A stretch of DNA of 37,407 bases from Steroidobacter sp. (GTDB lineage: Bacteria; Pseudomonadota; Gammaproteobacteria; Steroidobacterales; Steroidobacteraceae). The notes beneath the pieces are model-generated. The model had not been told where the DNA came from, made no database searches, and worked only from the letters and a program-made list of their open reading frames with translations. Made by a program: the position numbers and the translations under genes. The DNA lies in NCBI RefSeq assembly GCF_016790065.1, contig NZ_JAEUPY010000331.1, forward strand, positions 1 through 37,407, read 5' to 3'. This document shows, in pieces, positions 10,501 to 19,332 of this stretch (the stretch's first letter is position 1; each line of letters opens with the position of its first letter).

Positions 10501-13500
10501 TCCACATCCGCAATCGTCAGGAAGCTGGACATGCCGGCCGGCTGCAACGGCATGCGCCGGAGCTCGACACCGTTGGCGTCGTAGATGATGAAGCCTGCGA
10601 AGCCCGGCAACGGTTCGCCGTTGTACGGACCGTAACCTTCGCGTGCATGGAAGTGCACGACTTCGGCGCGACCGTCGCCATCGAGGTCGGCCACAGCCAC
10701 TTGCGCCGGCTCGAGCACCGTCTGCCAGGCCAGTGTCCACTGACCGTTGACCAGGCGCCACACATCGCTGCCGGAAATGATTTCGACCTGGCCATCGCCA
10801 TCCAGATCCGCGGTGAACGGCGGCTGGAAGTTGTCATAGAACGGTCCCATGCCGGCGAGGCCAGAGCCATCGAGCCGCCCCGGGGGTGCACGCAACACCT
10901 GCTGCACGCTGCCGTCAGTGGTCGAAATGATGAGCGTCACACGGCACCCGGTGGCGAGGTCTTCATCGCGACCGGTCGCGAACGCGCAGCCGTAGCTGTG
11001 ATATGCCAGCGGCCCGTCAGGAGTTGGCGACAAGGTGTTGCCGGCGTCGGGCGTGATCGTCCGGCGCGTCAGCAGCACTGGCGCTGAGTTCGGCGTCAGT
11101 CGCGCCACCGACGGCGTCGTGCGTCCATACATGTCGTACGCAACCTGCGTCGGCTCGGGCGGGCAATAGCCGTTGCCGTACAAACATGCGATAGCGTCGT
11201 ATCGATGCGTGGCCGATGGCGAGACCCACTTGGTGTGTCCCGTGCTGTCGATGGCCACGAGTCGGGTCTCGTTGCCACACAGCGTTGGGTAGATATATTC
11301 CAACTGACCGTCATCGTCGATATCGGCCAGCACGCGCTGATAGCCACTGGTGAGCCAATCGAAGCAACCCTCGACCGTAGCGCGATCGGCGTGCCACAGG
11401 ATGGAGCCATCGCGGCCGTTGATCGCAGTGTGGTTTTGGTTGTACCAGTCGTACACCAGATCCGGATAACCATCGCGGTTCAAATCGCCGACCAACGGCA
11501 CGGTGTACACGTCATTGATATAGATGCTGGTGGTCAGCGGACGTGCCGTGATTGCAAACGGCGCGCGAGAATCGGTCGTCGGCGCTGTATAGGTGAAGCT
11601 GCCGTCGTTATTGAACGAGGTCAGCGACCCCAAGCCAGGCTCGCTGCGTCGAATCGCGTTCAACGCAGCGCCGTCGGCATCCGCGTCGTTGGTCAACACG
11701 CCGGGCGCAGTGATCGACAGCGTCTCACCGAACTTCACGTGATAGCTATCATCGCGCGCCACCGGAATGGAGACTGAGCCCACCGTGATCTTGAACACGC
11801 CAGCGGCTCGCGCTCCGGCCGGATCGCGCACGCCCACTTTCACGAAGAACTCACCCGTCTGCGAGGGCTGCCAACGCAGCGTGCTGCCCGTCAGGGTCAA
11901 GCCATTCGGTGCTTCGATCAGTTCGAAGGTCAACGCGTCGCCATCGGGGTCGGAGGCACTCAGTACCTTGCTGTAGTTCGCGCCCGTGCCGATGCTGTCG
12001 TCGCTCAACGCGGCGAGTGTCGGCGCACGATTTGCGGCAGTAACAGTGACATTGAAGGTCTTCGTATCGGACAGACCACCCGCATCACGCACGGTGATCG
12101 AGAACGCATGCGTGCCGACCTGCCCGGCGGTCGGCGTCCACGACAACAACTCAGGTGCTGTCAGTGTCGCACCGGCGGGACCTGCGCCAATCGACAGCGT
12201 CAACGTGTCGAATGGATCGGCATCGCTGACACCCAAGTGCAGCGACAGACTGGTGCCCAGTGCAATCGTGCGATTGCCGATTTCGACCAGCGACGGCGCA
12301 GTGTTAGTGGCCGGAGAGACGACGATGATGACATCGTCGCTCGCGCTCACGGCACCATCGTTGGCGGTCAAGCGGAACACGTAGCTACCCGTGGTCGGCA
12401 GATACACCGACGTGCTGGTCGATGTGGCATTGCTGATGGTTGCGACCGCTGGGCCCATCATCTGCGACCACGCACTCGTCAGACGAGGCGGCGCCGGCAA
12501 GTTGTCATCGCTGACGGTGCCGGATAGCGTGATCGACGCCACCGCGCCGCTGTAGGGCAACGTGATGTTTTGATCGGCACCTGCATTCACGACCGGCGGC
12601 GCGTTCGAGGCGCCGACCACCGTCACTGTGACAGTGGCGCTGGCAGTCAACGAGCCATCGGTCACGATGTAACTAAACGTCGCGACACCAGTGAAGCCCG
12701 TGGCCGGCGTGAAGCGCAATCCGCCCGCTATTGCAGTGACGGTTCCGCCCGTGCTCGGCTGGGTGAAGCTGGCAATCGACAACGAGGAACCGGCATCCGG
12801 ATCGGTGTCGTTGGCCAACACACTGACATCAACGGCCGTCCCTGCCGGTGTGGAAGCTGCGTCATCGACCGCGACCGGGGGTCGATTCACGGGCAGCGGC
12901 ACACTGACCACCGCCGTGTCCGGCACGCTATTCGCGAAGCCGTCGTTGACGATCAATTGGCCGACATACAGACCCGCGGTGTCAGGTACGAAACTCACAA
13001 CTGGCACATCGACCGCATTCAACGCGGCATTGCTGCCGTTGGGTCGCGACTGCCAGGTCCACGAGAAACTCAATGCGTCGTTGTCGGCGTCGTGCGAGGC
13101 ACTGCCGTCGAACTGCGAGGCTGCGCCAATCGCGCCGGTTTGATCCGGACCCGCGTTGGCCACCGGCGCCGAGTTCTCGGTGCTGATGATGACTTCATCC
13201 GGGGTGCTGCTGAGCTGGCCATCGGACACGACCAAACGGAATCGGTAACTGCCGGCCAGATCGAGCCGGATCGTTGGGCGCACGGTGTTGGCGCCGCTCA
13301 ATAGCGCCGTGCTGCCTTGGGGGGCGGCGGCGATCACCCATGTATACGAGAGTGCGTCGAAATCCGGGTCCGACGAGGCTGAGCCGTCGAGCGTGACCAG
13401 GCTGGCGCGAGCGACGGTGCGATCCGCGCCGGCGTTGGCAATGGGTGTGGAATTGACGGTGGAGATGCGCACTTCGTCGGCGACGCTGTTCACACGCCCG

Positions 13501-14114
13501 TCGTTGACGATGAGGCTCAATACATACGTGCCGCCGCGATCCGGCGTGAACGTCGGCATGGCAGCGATGCTGGACGACAACACCGCTGTGCTGCCGCTGG
13601 GACGAGACGTCATCGTCCACGCATAGGTGAGCGAGTCGCCGTCGGCATCCGTCGAACCGGTGCCGTTCAATGTGACGAGCGCGCCGGTGCGGACGGTTTG
13701 GTCCGGCCCGGCATTGGCGACCGGCCGCGTATTCGCGTTGACCGCATTGATGGTCCAGGACAGCTGGGTCGGATCGAAAGCGACCCGCCGGTCCTGGCGC
13801 AAAATGAAAGTGTCGGTGCTGACGAAGGTGCTGCCGGCAGCGACATTGCCGAGGATCACTTCGTTATCGAGGATGGTGGTTGCAGCGGCAGAACTGCTCA
13901 CGGTCGCCGTGGCATTCGCGAGCGCTCCGCCCTGGTTCACCACCTGGATGCGATAGGTGAAGTCGGTGAGGTAGCTCGAGTAGCGCGTGCTCGACACCAG
14001 TACCAGATTGGTCACATACGCCGACGGTGCCTGCGCCACGCTGGTGCCGACCGTTATGAACATCAAGGCCAGCGCGACCGTCGCGCTGGCCCAAGAGCGA
14101 AGGAGGTTAAGCAT
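7503..14114 (-). CDS. Giant secreted multidomain protein: PKD/cadherin-like repeats, FG-GAP/VCBS repeats, PASTA domains
   Basis: About 2203 residues from ATG 14114, which has GGAG ten bases upstream; a GTG at 14138 is an alternative. Order of parts: signal peptide 1-29 ending VAQA; a beta-sandwich segment to about 125; at least three PKD-like repeats from about 130 (each opening with ANAGPDQ or ANAGADR); cadherin/Ig-like repeats to about 860 ([18 protein letters not shown]); FG-GAP/VCBS-like calcium loops from about 870 to 1360 ([50 protein letters not shown]); two PASTA domains at about 1520-1665 ([21 protein letters not shown]); and about 450 unassigned residues. The start overlaps the stop of the PEP-CTERM gene by eight bases, suggesting translational coupling. 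Likely a surface or matrix adhesin; function unproven. Confidence 0.88.
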   Translation of the reverse strand: MLNLLRSWASATVALALMFITVGTSVAQAPSAYVTNLVLVSSTRYSSYLTDFTYRIQVVNQGGALANATATVSSSAAATTILDNEVILGNVAAGSTFVSTDTFILRQDRRVAFDPTQLSWTINAVNANTRPVANAGPDQTVRTGALVTLNGTGSTDADGDSLTYAWTMTSRPSGSTAVLSSSIAAMPTFTPDRGGTYVLSLIVNDGRVNSVADEVRISTVNSTPIANAGADRTVARASLVTLDGSASSDPDFDALSYTWVIAAAPQGSTALLSGANTVRPTIRLDLAGSYRFRLVVSDGQLSSTPDEVIISTENSAPVANAGPDQTGAIGAASQFDGSASHDADNDALSFSWTWQSRPNGSNAALNAVDVPVVSFVPDTAGLYVGQLIVNDGFANSVPDTAVVSVPLPVNRPPVAVDDAASTPAGTAVDVSVLANDTDPDAGSSLSIASFTQPSTGGTVTAIAGGLRFTPATGFTGVATFSYIVTDGSLTASATVTVTVVGASNAPPVVNAGADQNITLPYSGAVASITLSGTVSDDNLPAPPRLTSAWSQMMGPAVATISNATSTSTSVYLPTTGSYVFRLTANDGAVSASDDVIIVVSPATNTAPSLVEIGNRTIALGTSLSLHLGVSDADPFDTLTLSIGAGPAGATLTAPELLSWTPTAGQVGTHAFSITVRDAGGLSDTKTFNVTVTAANRAPTLAALSDDSIGTGANYSKVLSASDPDGDALTFELIEAPNGLTLTGSTLRWQPSQTGEFFVKVGVRDPAGARAAGVFKITVGSVSIPVARDDSYHVKFGETLSITAPGVLTNDADADGAALNAIRRSEPGLGSLTSFNNDGSFTYTAPTTDSRAPFAITARPLTTSIYINDVYTVPLVGDLNRDGYPDLVYDWYNQNHTAINGRDGSILWHADRATVEGCFDWLTSGYQRVLADIDDDGQLEYIYPTLCGNETRLVAIDSTGHTKWVSPSATHRYDAIACLYGNGYCPPEPTQVAYDMYGRTTPSVARLTPNSAPVLLTRRTITPDAGNTLSPTPDGPLAYHSYGCAFATGRDEDLATGCRVTLIISTTDGSVQQVLRAPPGRLDGSGLAGMGPFYDNFQPPFTADLDGDGQVEIISGSDVWRLVNGQWTLAWQTVLEPAQVAVADLDGDGRAEVVHFHAREGYGPYNGEPLPGFAGFIIYDANGVELRRMPLQPAGMSSFLTIADVDGDNTPELLMAANAMVYAMSTEGVLKWTFVLPDSNVNPAPYREYRQSNVTNVQVYDLDGDGVKEVLVSSLFGAHIIDGRNGKAKVNFEAGQRIASGRAIRMTFVADWNNDGHADIVSFGQGNGTLGGHGSFVISAANNDWLPAGKSFHQSQFRIGDIDDTGRVLYNPSIDRSFRNPRQLGTVRDPRETAGTSFEYAASNGSGTSTNARVFLTLAPDNEPPVITSRPPTAIQASSTEDYLYQLAATDPDAGDTITYSILSAPSWVSVNAATGAVRFDTGPCGSYGSPCDYGRVTVVLAATDSQGAQATQSFVVNVTTSTPATVLNVVGSLRTAAIQSLGAISLNAVVQQEQYSGQPVDTVIAQTPAAGASQPQGATVLITVSKGPAPAIVPNVVGRFETTASSALSSLGFTPTVTRVFSSTVEAGVVVSQSIAAGTETQPGAFTLVVSSGSGLDLRLSRSVTPANEPIAFSLNETDINGTPVGTPSASFSVTPVSGVAGGLPSVSNGSISPSATTRGRYRLTVTSSGRTSVAEFVVVQPNTVARPTQLALFAQFESTLITMDNLLAQANAARQAGDTATMAARMTAWVNTWRALDLDQLSFAVPVVTEDGFPPSVADMAGFGVTQSADDVLNKRILSDAASDLEALETALRSPTTPYSQIVNLFRNFNARAERVRAVAPGEYGIVDAKGLYAELLSQRIPRVIDAMVDDVASAFGLPARTRTFPGLASSYPGIEYGSLQEGAARALVAGQWDAPASVINNGEQVYLFSTLAETLTTVAVQAVVDAMGGGYTVRKFYQAAATSAIGGAAILAAARHIRSETGGADLTVTTASSLSINVFEADYSSMEGIGLNGAHPALNKVFVIGPELVNVFTDMIEKLKALGGMRSSASAVLKARNLDDIYDGLIDFYRKSREEVDAAQSAGQRISEELQNVFQTPSPHAAVSECLFEPGPLCSAITYESGFRSVYQSLGLNLPTPILFVVVNQETGEVLVGSPAFLPHR

Positions 14115-14691
14115 GGACGCCGATCTCCAGGCGCTCACGGCGACGACGGAACATCCCGAAGCCCAGCAGGGCCGCCCCGAACAGCGCCAGCGACGACGGC
14201 TCGGGCACCGAGGCCGTGGTGGCCAGGGTGGTGAAGCCGGATTCGATCACCGTGAAGGACAGCGGCTCGATGATGTCGAAGCGCTGCGCACCCGGGGTGC
14301 CTTCCAGCAACCAGTCGAAGATGATGGAGAAGCCGCTCAGGCCCTGGCCCGGCAGCACGCCGCTGTTCAACGCCAGCACATCGATGAAGCCGTCATCGGG
14401 CAGCAGCGGATCGGGTTGGGCGATGAACCCGTCCCAGCCCTCGGGTGCGCTCAGCGCGCTCAGATTGGCGTACTGATCCAGGCCGAAGAAAAGGGTGAAC
14501 TCTTCGACCGGCGTGTCGAGCGAGTCGTTGTCGACCGAGTAGTCATAACGCCAGGTGGTGCCGCCCACCTGAGTCGCCTGGTAAGTGATGACGGTCGCGA
14601 AGCTCGGCGCCGCGCACAGCATTGCCAGCACCGCAACCAACCCCTGCCACCGGCGCATTGCGCCCAACCCAACATTCCAGCCGCTACCCAT
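14107..14691 (-). CDS. PEP-CTERM sorting domain protein
   Basis: A 194-residue exported protein. It has an N-terminal signal ([18 protein letters not shown]), a beta-rich body, and a classic PEP-CTERM tail: [18 protein letters not shown] followed by MFRRRR. PEP-CTERM tails are recognised and cleaved by an exosortase, which is not encoded in this window. Such proteins are usually surface- or exopolysaccharide-associated in Gram-negative bacteria. The ATG at 14691 has GGAGG four bases upstream; an internal ATG at 14658 would shorten the leader by 11 residues. Its stop lies inside the beginning of the giant gene (shared ATGCTTAA), so the two are probably translated together and may act together at the cell surface. 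Confidence 0.92.
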   Translation of the reverse strand: MGSGWNVGLGAMRRWQGLVAVLAMLCAAPSFATVITYQATQVGGTTWRYDYSVDNDSLDTPVEEFTLFFGLDQYANLSALSAPEGWDGFIAQPDPLLPDDGFIDVLALNSGVLPGQGLSGFSIIFDWLLEGTPGAQRFDIIEPLSFTVIESGFTTLATTASVPEPSSLALFGAALLGFGMFRRRRERLEIGVHA

Positions 14692-14820
14692 CTCGCCTCC
14701 CCAACCCTATCAGGTACTTGAACCGCGCACCGTCCCCACCGGAACGGCTGCTCTAAGACCTATAGGCGTAGTGGCGCGAACTTCAGCTCAAAAAAGTTGC
14801 ACGGCTCCGGGCGGCGGCGC

Positions 14821-15135
14821 TCAACGCTTGGCGCGTTTCCGGCGGCGGCGGCTGTGGGCAGCCTTGGTGATGACGGTTTCGATTTCGATACGTTCCAGGA
14901 TTTCGGCGCGCGAGTGACCCCGGGCCAGCTGGTCTTCGGCGTATTCCTGGATGGCCTCGAGGTGCTTGCGATAGAACGACAACGAGGCGCCGAACAGCTC
15001 ATCGACCGAGCGGAACTCCTTGAGCGCCACACAGTCGTCGATGAACTGAAACTCTTTTGCGCTGAGAACGATGGTCAGGGCCAGGTGCCGCTTGCGGGGT
15101 TTAGTCCGTTTGGACCCTCTTTTCGCCGATACCAT
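14821..15135 (-). CDS. Small basic protein, ribbon-helix-helix-like
   Basis: A 104-residue protein with very basic ends (KRGSKRTKPRKRH at the N-terminus, SRRRRKRAKR at the C-terminus). The core (LALTIVLSAKEFQFIDD, then SVDELFGASLSFYRKHLEAI) has the strand-helix-turn-helix spacing of a ribbon-helix-helix DNA-binding domain such as CopG/MetJ relatives. I do not recognise a named family. It is not obviously part of a toxin-antitoxin pair, since no partner of suitable size is adjacent. It lies 93 bases downstream of ppk2 on the same strand and upstream of the PEP-CTERM gene, so it could regulate either. Role unknown. Confidence 0.65.
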   Translation of the reverse strand: MVSAKRGSKRTKPRKRHLALTIVLSAKEFQFIDDCVALKEFRSVDELFGASLSFYRKHLEAIQEYAEDQLARGHSRAEILERIEIETVITKAAHSRRRRKRAKR

Positions 15136-15228
15136 GCCGCCACCGCTGAAATGCTTGCGCGAACCATCTTGCGCGGGAGCATCTTACGGGTCTTGACAGC
15201 ACCAGGCCAACGGCCGAGCTGCCTGAAA

Positions 15229-16152
15229 TCAGTACAGCTCCGGAACCAGCATCTCGGCCGGCACCGCCTGGCGGGAATAGTGCTCATGCCGTTGGCGTTC
15301 CGGCAATACGACAGTGCTCTTCTGCACCTCCCCGTACGGCAACTGCTTGAGCAAATGGTCGATGCAGTTCAGCCGTGCCCGCTTCTTATCGACCGCCTGC
15401 ACCACCCACCAACGCGCCTCGGCGATGTGCGAGCGTTCCAGCATGATTTCCTTGGCCTTGGTGTAGTCCTCCCAGCGCCGCCGCGACTCCAAGTCCATGG
15501 AGCTGAGTTTCCATTGTTTGAGCGGATCGTGGATGCGGCCGAGGAAGCGCAGATGTTGTTCTTCGTCGGTGATCGAGAACCAGTACTTCAGCAACCGAAT
15601 GCCCGAGCGCACCAACATGCGTTCGAACTCCGGCACGGAGCGATAGAACTCTTCGTATTCGTCGGGCGTACAGAAGCCCATCACGCGCTCGACGCCGGCA
15701 CGGTTGTACCAGCTACGGTCGAATAGAACGATTTCACCCGCGGCCGGCAAGTGCGTCACGTAACGCTGGAAGTACCACTGCGTGCGCTCACGATCGTTGG
15801 GCGCCGGTAGCGCGACGATTCTGCAGACCCGAGGATTGAGCCGTTGCGTGATGCGCTTGATGGCGCCGCCCTTGCCCGCAGCGTCGCGCCCTTCGAACAC
15901 GATCACGATCTTCTGGCCGGTCGCGACCACCCAATCCTGTAATTTCACCAATTCGGCCTGGAGCCGGAACAATTGCTGGAAGTACTCGCGGCGATACTCC
16001 TTCTCCCCCGCGCCCGCCGCCCCACCCTCGACGCCCGGCAACGGATGATGGTCTTCCAGCTCCATCTCCAACTCTTCGTCATAGCTGTCCGCCAGATCGC
16101 GGCTGACCCGGAGCATCAACTCGTCGTGATCGAGCGCTGGTAATTGGCTCAT
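15229..16152 (-). CDS. ppk2: Polyphosphate kinase 2
   Basis: A 307-residue PPK2, which transfers phosphate between polyphosphate and nucleoside diphosphates in the cytoplasm. Walker A is GRDAAGKGG (residues 88-96, with Asp90 and Lys94). The Walker B/catalytic segment is FDRSWYNR (144-151). The lid-side motifs ERTQWYFQRY and WKLSSMDLESRRRW are present. Length and one-domain form fit class I. The ATG at 16152 was preferred over an in-frame TTG at 16185, which would overlap siaC. Residues 1-60 form an acidic and helical extension (DEELEMELEDHH, EKEYRREYFQQL). It is the last gene of the Sia-like operon, 29 bases after siaC. That position, where Pseudomonas has the cyclase gene siaD, suggests PPK2 is the regulated output. 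Confidence 0.94.
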   Translation of the reverse strand: MSQLPALDHDELMLRVSRDLADSYDEELEMELEDHHPLPGVEGGAAGAGEKEYRREYFQQLFRLQAELVKLQDWVVATGQKIVIVFEGRDAAGKGGAIKRITQRLNPRVCRIVALPAPNDRERTQWYFQRYVTHLPAAGEIVLFDRSWYNRAGVERVMGFCTPDEYEEFYRSVPEFERMLVRSGIRLLKYWFSITDEEQHLRFLGRIHDPLKQWKLSSMDLESRRRWEDYTKAKEIMLERSHIAEARWWVVQAVDKKRARLNCIDHLLKQLPYGEVQKSTVVLPERQRHEHYSRQAVPAEMLVPELY

Positions 16153-16181
16153 GGGGTCACCGTGTAAAAAGTAGCAAGGCC

Positions 16182-16565
16182 TCAAACGCCGACGATCAGA
16201 TAGCTGAGCGCCAGCTTATCGCCTAACAAGTCCAACCCCAACTCGGTCATCGATTCGTCATCCAGCGCCACCAGCCAGCGAACCTCGATCTCGGCGCCAG
16301 CGCGAGCGCCGACTTCGAGCAGCGTCAACAACTGCTGCAAACTTCGGGTGCTGGAGCTGTTGACGTAAGTGAACTGCAGTTCGACCGATGTTTTGGCAGA
16401 ACCGCCCGGCCCGTGCAGGTAGTCCCGCAAGCGGGCCAGAATGGGCCGATAGAACTCGGCCGCGTTCTCCGGGTACGACTCGCCTTGCAACGTCAATGCC
16501 CGCCGCTCGAAATCGAAGTCCACGTGCGGCGTGAGTTGGGTGGCGGGAAGTGTCAGGCGTTCCAT
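16182..16565 (-). CDS. siaC: SiaC-family regulatory phosphoprotein (DUF1987)
   Basis: A 127-residue protein from ATG 16565, matching the usual size of SiaC. It opens MERLTLPATQLTPHVDFDF and carries the conserved ELQFTYVNSSSTRSLQQLL segment (62-80). In Pseudomonas aeruginosa SiaC the phosphorylated threonine lies in the corresponding loop; here Ser70-Thr73 are the candidates. In that system unphosphorylated SiaC binds and activates the diguanylate cyclase SiaD, SiaB phosphorylates it and SiaA dephosphorylates it. Here the SiaB- and SiaA-like genes precede it (10-base gap to siaB), but ppk2 follows instead of a cyclase gene. The family call is firm; the target is an inference. Confidence 0.88.
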   Translation of the reverse strand: MERLTLPATQLTPHVDFDFERRALTLQGESYPENAAEFYRPILARLRDYLHGPGGSAKTSVELQFTYVNSSSTRSLQQLLTLLEVGARAGAEIEVRWLVALDDESMTELGLDLLGDKLALSYLIVGV

Positions 16566-16575
16566 TGCTGTCTCG

Positions 16576-17106
16576 CTATTGAATGACGGTGTGGATCTGC
16601 AGTTGCAGCTTGCCCTCATGAGCCGGCGCCGCGTCGAGTGCGAACTCGATGGGCTGGGCCGCGTTGCGCGCCACTGTCAGCAGGCCGAGGCCAGCGCCTC
16701 CCACGGAACTGGTCTCGGGTAAATGTTTTAGGCTCGCGAGCTGCGCTCGGAATTGGGAACGCAGTTGCTGTGGTGTCAGTCCGCGTAGCTCGCTGAGTCG
16801 TTCCGCCAGCGGTGAGGCGTTGCTAGCTGAGATCAAACTGCGAGAGCGCAGATGATAACTGTCGGCGTGCTGCCACACGTCGATCGAACCACAGCGAACG
16901 ATTCTCACATCTCGGACACCTTCCGGCTCACCGTGATGAATGATGTTGTAGGCAAGTTCGACGAAGCTGGAAAAGATCTTGCGTGCGCGCGGCGCCTCGA
17001 CATCGAGCGACATCAAACGCGCCCGTAACGACTCCGCCGTCGCCGCGACGATGCTGGCGCTCACTGCACCGGAGTATCTGAAAAGTTCTTGTTCGCCGTC
17101 ACGCAT
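16576..17106 (-). CDS. siaB: SiaB-family anti-sigma-factor-like Ser/Thr kinase
   Basis: A 176-residue GHKL-fold kinase of the SiaB type. The N-box FVELAYNIIHHGEP (48-61, with Glu50 and Asn54) and the G-box GGAGLGLLTVARN (136-148) would bind ATP and Mg. It should phosphorylate the SiaC-like protein on the following gene, by analogy with SiaB of Pseudomonas. There is no transmembrane segment. It starts only 3 bases after the stop of the phosphatase gene, so translation is probably coupled. Kinase activity, rather than only binding, is expected because the ATP-site residues are intact. Confidence 0.88.
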   Translation of the reverse strand: MRDGEQELFRYSGAVSASIVAATAESLRARLMSLDVEAPRARKIFSSFVELAYNIIHHGEPEGVRDVRIVRCGSIDVWQHADSYHLRSRSLISASNASPLAERLSELRGLTPQQLRSQFRAQLASLKHLPETSSVGGAGLGLLTVARNAAQPIEFALDAAPAHEGKLQLQIHTVIQ

Positions 17107-17109
17107 CGT

Positions 17110-18342
17110 CTAAACCTCAAACATCAGCAGAGTCGCGTCATCACGGCGTGCCTGGTTTCCTTGCCACTGCCGGTAACGCATCAATGTTGCTTCGAAATTG
17201 GCGTCTAACTCCCTGCTGCCAGTGCCGAGCGAGTTGGCAAACCGTGCTTTGCCGTAAGCAATCGCTCGCGCTTCACCCACTTGATCGAACATTCCGTCGG
17301 TTGCGATGGCGACTCGCATGCCCGCTTCCAGCGGCGTCTCGCTGATCGGCCACTCGGAATCGTCCGGCGTATCGGCGTAACCCACGCCGGCTCGCCCGGC
17401 CGGTAAACAATTCCACGATGGCTGACCCGCGTAGGCAACGAACACCGGCAAGCGCGCACCTGCGAACTGCAAGCGACGCTCACGACGATCGATGAGTACG
17501 ATGGACGCATCCATTCCATCATCGGGACCGTCGTCAGGGCCATCATCCTCGATGTCTTTACTGTGGCGCTGTCCCAGCGCTGCGCGGGCGCGGCGATTGA
17601 TACTTGCCAGGATGTCGCTCGGACGCCAAGAATCCACGTCCGAGATCGAGGCTTCCAGCTTCGCCGACATGATCATCGTCATGAGCGCACCAGGCACGCC
17701 GTGTCCGGTGCAGTCGAGCACCGCCACCAGCACGCGATCCTGATCGCCACGACAAAAATAATAGTCGCCACCCACCAGATCTCGCGGTTCCCAGAACACT
17801 CGATGCTGTGGCAGATGTTCAGCCAGGTTTTCGTTGGACGTGTGCAGGAACGCGCGTTGAATCCGGCTGGCATAACGAATGCCTTCGAGCACCTGACGAC
17901 TGCGGGCTACTTGCACGTCTGCCAGTGCACGCATCAGCGTCGGGCCGCTGCAAGTCCCCACGTATCTGCCGTTGGCGGTGACGATCAAGCCGTGCTGTAT
18001 CGCGCGTCTGGGTTCAGTGGCCGCCATGGCGCCCAGCTCCGCGATCGATTCATTTTCGTCCGCCAGCAGCGGTGCGCGATCCATGAACAACGAGCAGCTC
18101 TTGCTACCGAACAATTCGTGTTGAAACGGCCGAGAGAAACGCTCGACAAAACTCTGACGAACGACCAGCCCTACCGGCAAGCCCTCGCTGACGATGGGTA
18201 GCAAGTCTTGCTCAGGATGACTGGCAAAGTACTCGAGCGCGTCCACGCAAGTGTGTTGTGGCGTGAGGGACGCAGCGGCAATCGCGAGCTGTCCGATGCT
18301 GGACCTTGCAACCATGACGAATTCGATGAAAGGACGGCGCAT
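17110..18342 (-). CDS. PP2C/SpoIIE-type phosphatase with N-terminal CBS-like domain (SiaA-like)
   Basis: A 410-residue protein. Residues about 18-145 look like a CBS-domain pair (DLLPIVSEGLPVGLV and GLIVTANGRYVGT). A linker helix runs 145-175. Residues about 180-410 are a PP2C-type phosphatase with the metal-binding motifs GGDYYF (191-196), DCTGHGVPGALM (210-221), ATDGMFDQVGE (347-357) and RRDDATLL (399-406). It should dephosphorylate the SiaC-like protein. Pseudomonas SiaA is instead membrane-bound with a HAMP domain, so input here is probably cytoplasmic, perhaps a nucleotide bound by the CBS pair. An acidic DDGP repeat (266-276) is inserted in the phosphatase domain. Start is uncertain: ATG 18342 or ATG 18315, neither with a clear ribosome site. 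Confidence 0.88.
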   Translation of the reverse strand: MRRPFIEFVMVARSSIGQLAIAAASLTPQHTCVDALEYFASHPEQDLLPIVSEGLPVGLVVRQSFVERFSRPFQHELFGSKSCSLFMDRAPLLADENESIAELGAMAATEPRRAIQHGLIVTANGRYVGTCSGPTLMRALADVQVARSRQVLEGIRYASRIQRAFLHTSNENLAEHLPQHRVFWEPRDLVGGDYYFCRGDQDRVLVAVLDCTGHGVPGALMTMIMSAKLEASISDVDSWRPSDILASINRRARAALGQRHSKDIEDDGPDDGPDDGMDASIVLIDRRERRLQFAGARLPVFVAYAGQPSWNCLPAGRAGVGYADTPDDSEWPISETPLEAGMRVAIATDGMFDQVGEARAIAYGKARFANSLGTGSRELDANFEATLMRYRQWQGNQARRDDATLLMFEV

Positions 18343-18375
18343 TCTGGAGTGCCGTCATTTCACGGAGTAGGACGC

Positions 18376-18396
18376 AGGTCCGGATTTTCCGGACCT
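18376..18396. promoter_or_regulatory. Perfect inverted repeat upstream of the Sia-like operon
   Basis: Two 9-base arms, AGGTCCGGA and TCCGGACCT, are separated by TTT, about 34 bases upstream of the phosphatase start. No T-run follows on either strand, so an intrinsic terminator is unlikely. It is well placed for an operator, or for a hairpin in the 5' leader. The regulator is unknown. Confidence 0.5.
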
Positions 18397-18471
18397 TCAC
18401 GAGACTGTCACATGGGATCGTTCGTCAGCCAGCTGAGTGACAAACGCATGCGTCTGAGCGACGTTATTGCA

Positions 18472-19332
18472 TCAAGCGCTGAGTTCGCTGAGCGCCGCGA
18501 ACTCGCGGTCGGAGAGCTTGATCTCGACCGCTGCGACATTCTCTTCCAGATGTTTCACCTTGGAGGTGCCGGGGATGGGCAATATCACCGGGCTGCGCTT
18601 GAGCAACCAAGCGAGCGCGATTTGACTCGGGACGACTCGATGGGCCTTGGCGATCTCATCGAGTGCCGAGCCGGGCCGAGCGAGTTCGCCGGCGGCCAGC
18701 GGAAACCAGGGAATGAAGCCGATGCCCTGCTGCTCGCAATGTTCCAGCACTGGCTCGGCACTACGGTCGCCGAGGTTGTAAAGATTCTGCACGGTCGCGA
18801 CCGGAAAGACTTTCGAAGCCGCTGCGATCTCTTCGACGTTGACTTCGCTCAGGCCGGCGAAACGAATCACGCCTTCGTCGAGCAGCTGCTTGACCGCGCC
18901 GAACTGTTCATCACGCGGCACATTCGGGTCGATGCGATGCAATTGCCACAGGTCGATGCGCTCCACGGCCAGCTTTTTGAGGCTGGCGCGTGCCTGTTTG
19001 AGCAAGTGTTCGGGGCGGCCGTTTTCCACCCAGCGATCCGGCCCCGGTCGGGTCAAACCACCCTTGGTCGCGATGACCAAACCAGGATACGGATGCAAAG
19101 CCTCGCGCAGTAACTCTTCCGACACGTCCGGCCCGTAAGAATCGGCCGTGTCGATGAAGTTCACGCCCAGCTCGGGCAAGCGCTTCAACAGCCGTAACGC
19201 TTCGGCCTTGTCCGCCGGCGGGCCCCAGATGCCGCGGCCGGTGATGCGCATGGCACCGAAGCCCAAGCGGTGGACTTCGAGTTCGCCGCCGATGCGAAAG
19301 GTGCCGGAATGAGCTGCTGTCAACGTTGCCAT
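18472..19332 (-). CDS. Aldo/keto reductase
   Basis: A 286-residue NADPH-dependent oxidoreductase of the AKR superfamily with a (beta/alpha)8 barrel. The catalytic tetrad is visible: Asp61 (FIDTADSYG), Tyr66, Lys90 (VIATKGG) and His132 (WQLHRIDP). The C-terminal cofactor segment [21 protein letters not shown] is also typical. Substrate cannot be predicted. It begins 58 bases after the end of the S9 peptidase gene on the same strand and may be co-transcribed with it. The ribosome site and ATG lie within a strong predicted hairpin (see the separate entry), so translation may be conditional. Confidence 0.93.
   Translation of the reverse strand: MATLTAAHSGTFRIGGELEVHRLGFGAMRITGRGIWGPPADKAEALRLLKRLPELGVNFIDTADSYGPDVSEELLREALHPYPGLVIATKGGLTRPGPDRWVENGRPEHLLKQARASLKKLAVERIDLWQLHRIDPNVPRDEQFGAVKQLLDEGVIRFAGLSEVNVEEIAAASKVFPVATVQNLYNLGDRSAEPVLEHCEQQGIGFIPWFPLAAGELARPGSALDEIAKAHRVVPSQIALAWLLKRSPVILPIPGTSKVKHLEENVAAVEIKLSDREFAALSELSA

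Noticed and set aside
10119-11087. Plus-strand open frame of 322 codons opposite the FG-GAP region
   Set aside because: It is antisense to the giant gene and rich in His, Arg and Val from the complement of Asp/Gly codons; no motif is present.
12600-13730. Possible DNA-level tandem repeats in the giant gene
   Set aside because: The PKD-like units are repeated in protein sequence but have diverged in DNA; no exact tandem array is seen.
15193-15222. TTGACA at 15193 as a rightward -35 element
   Set aside because: No rightward gene follows and no matching -10 is present at a suitable distance.
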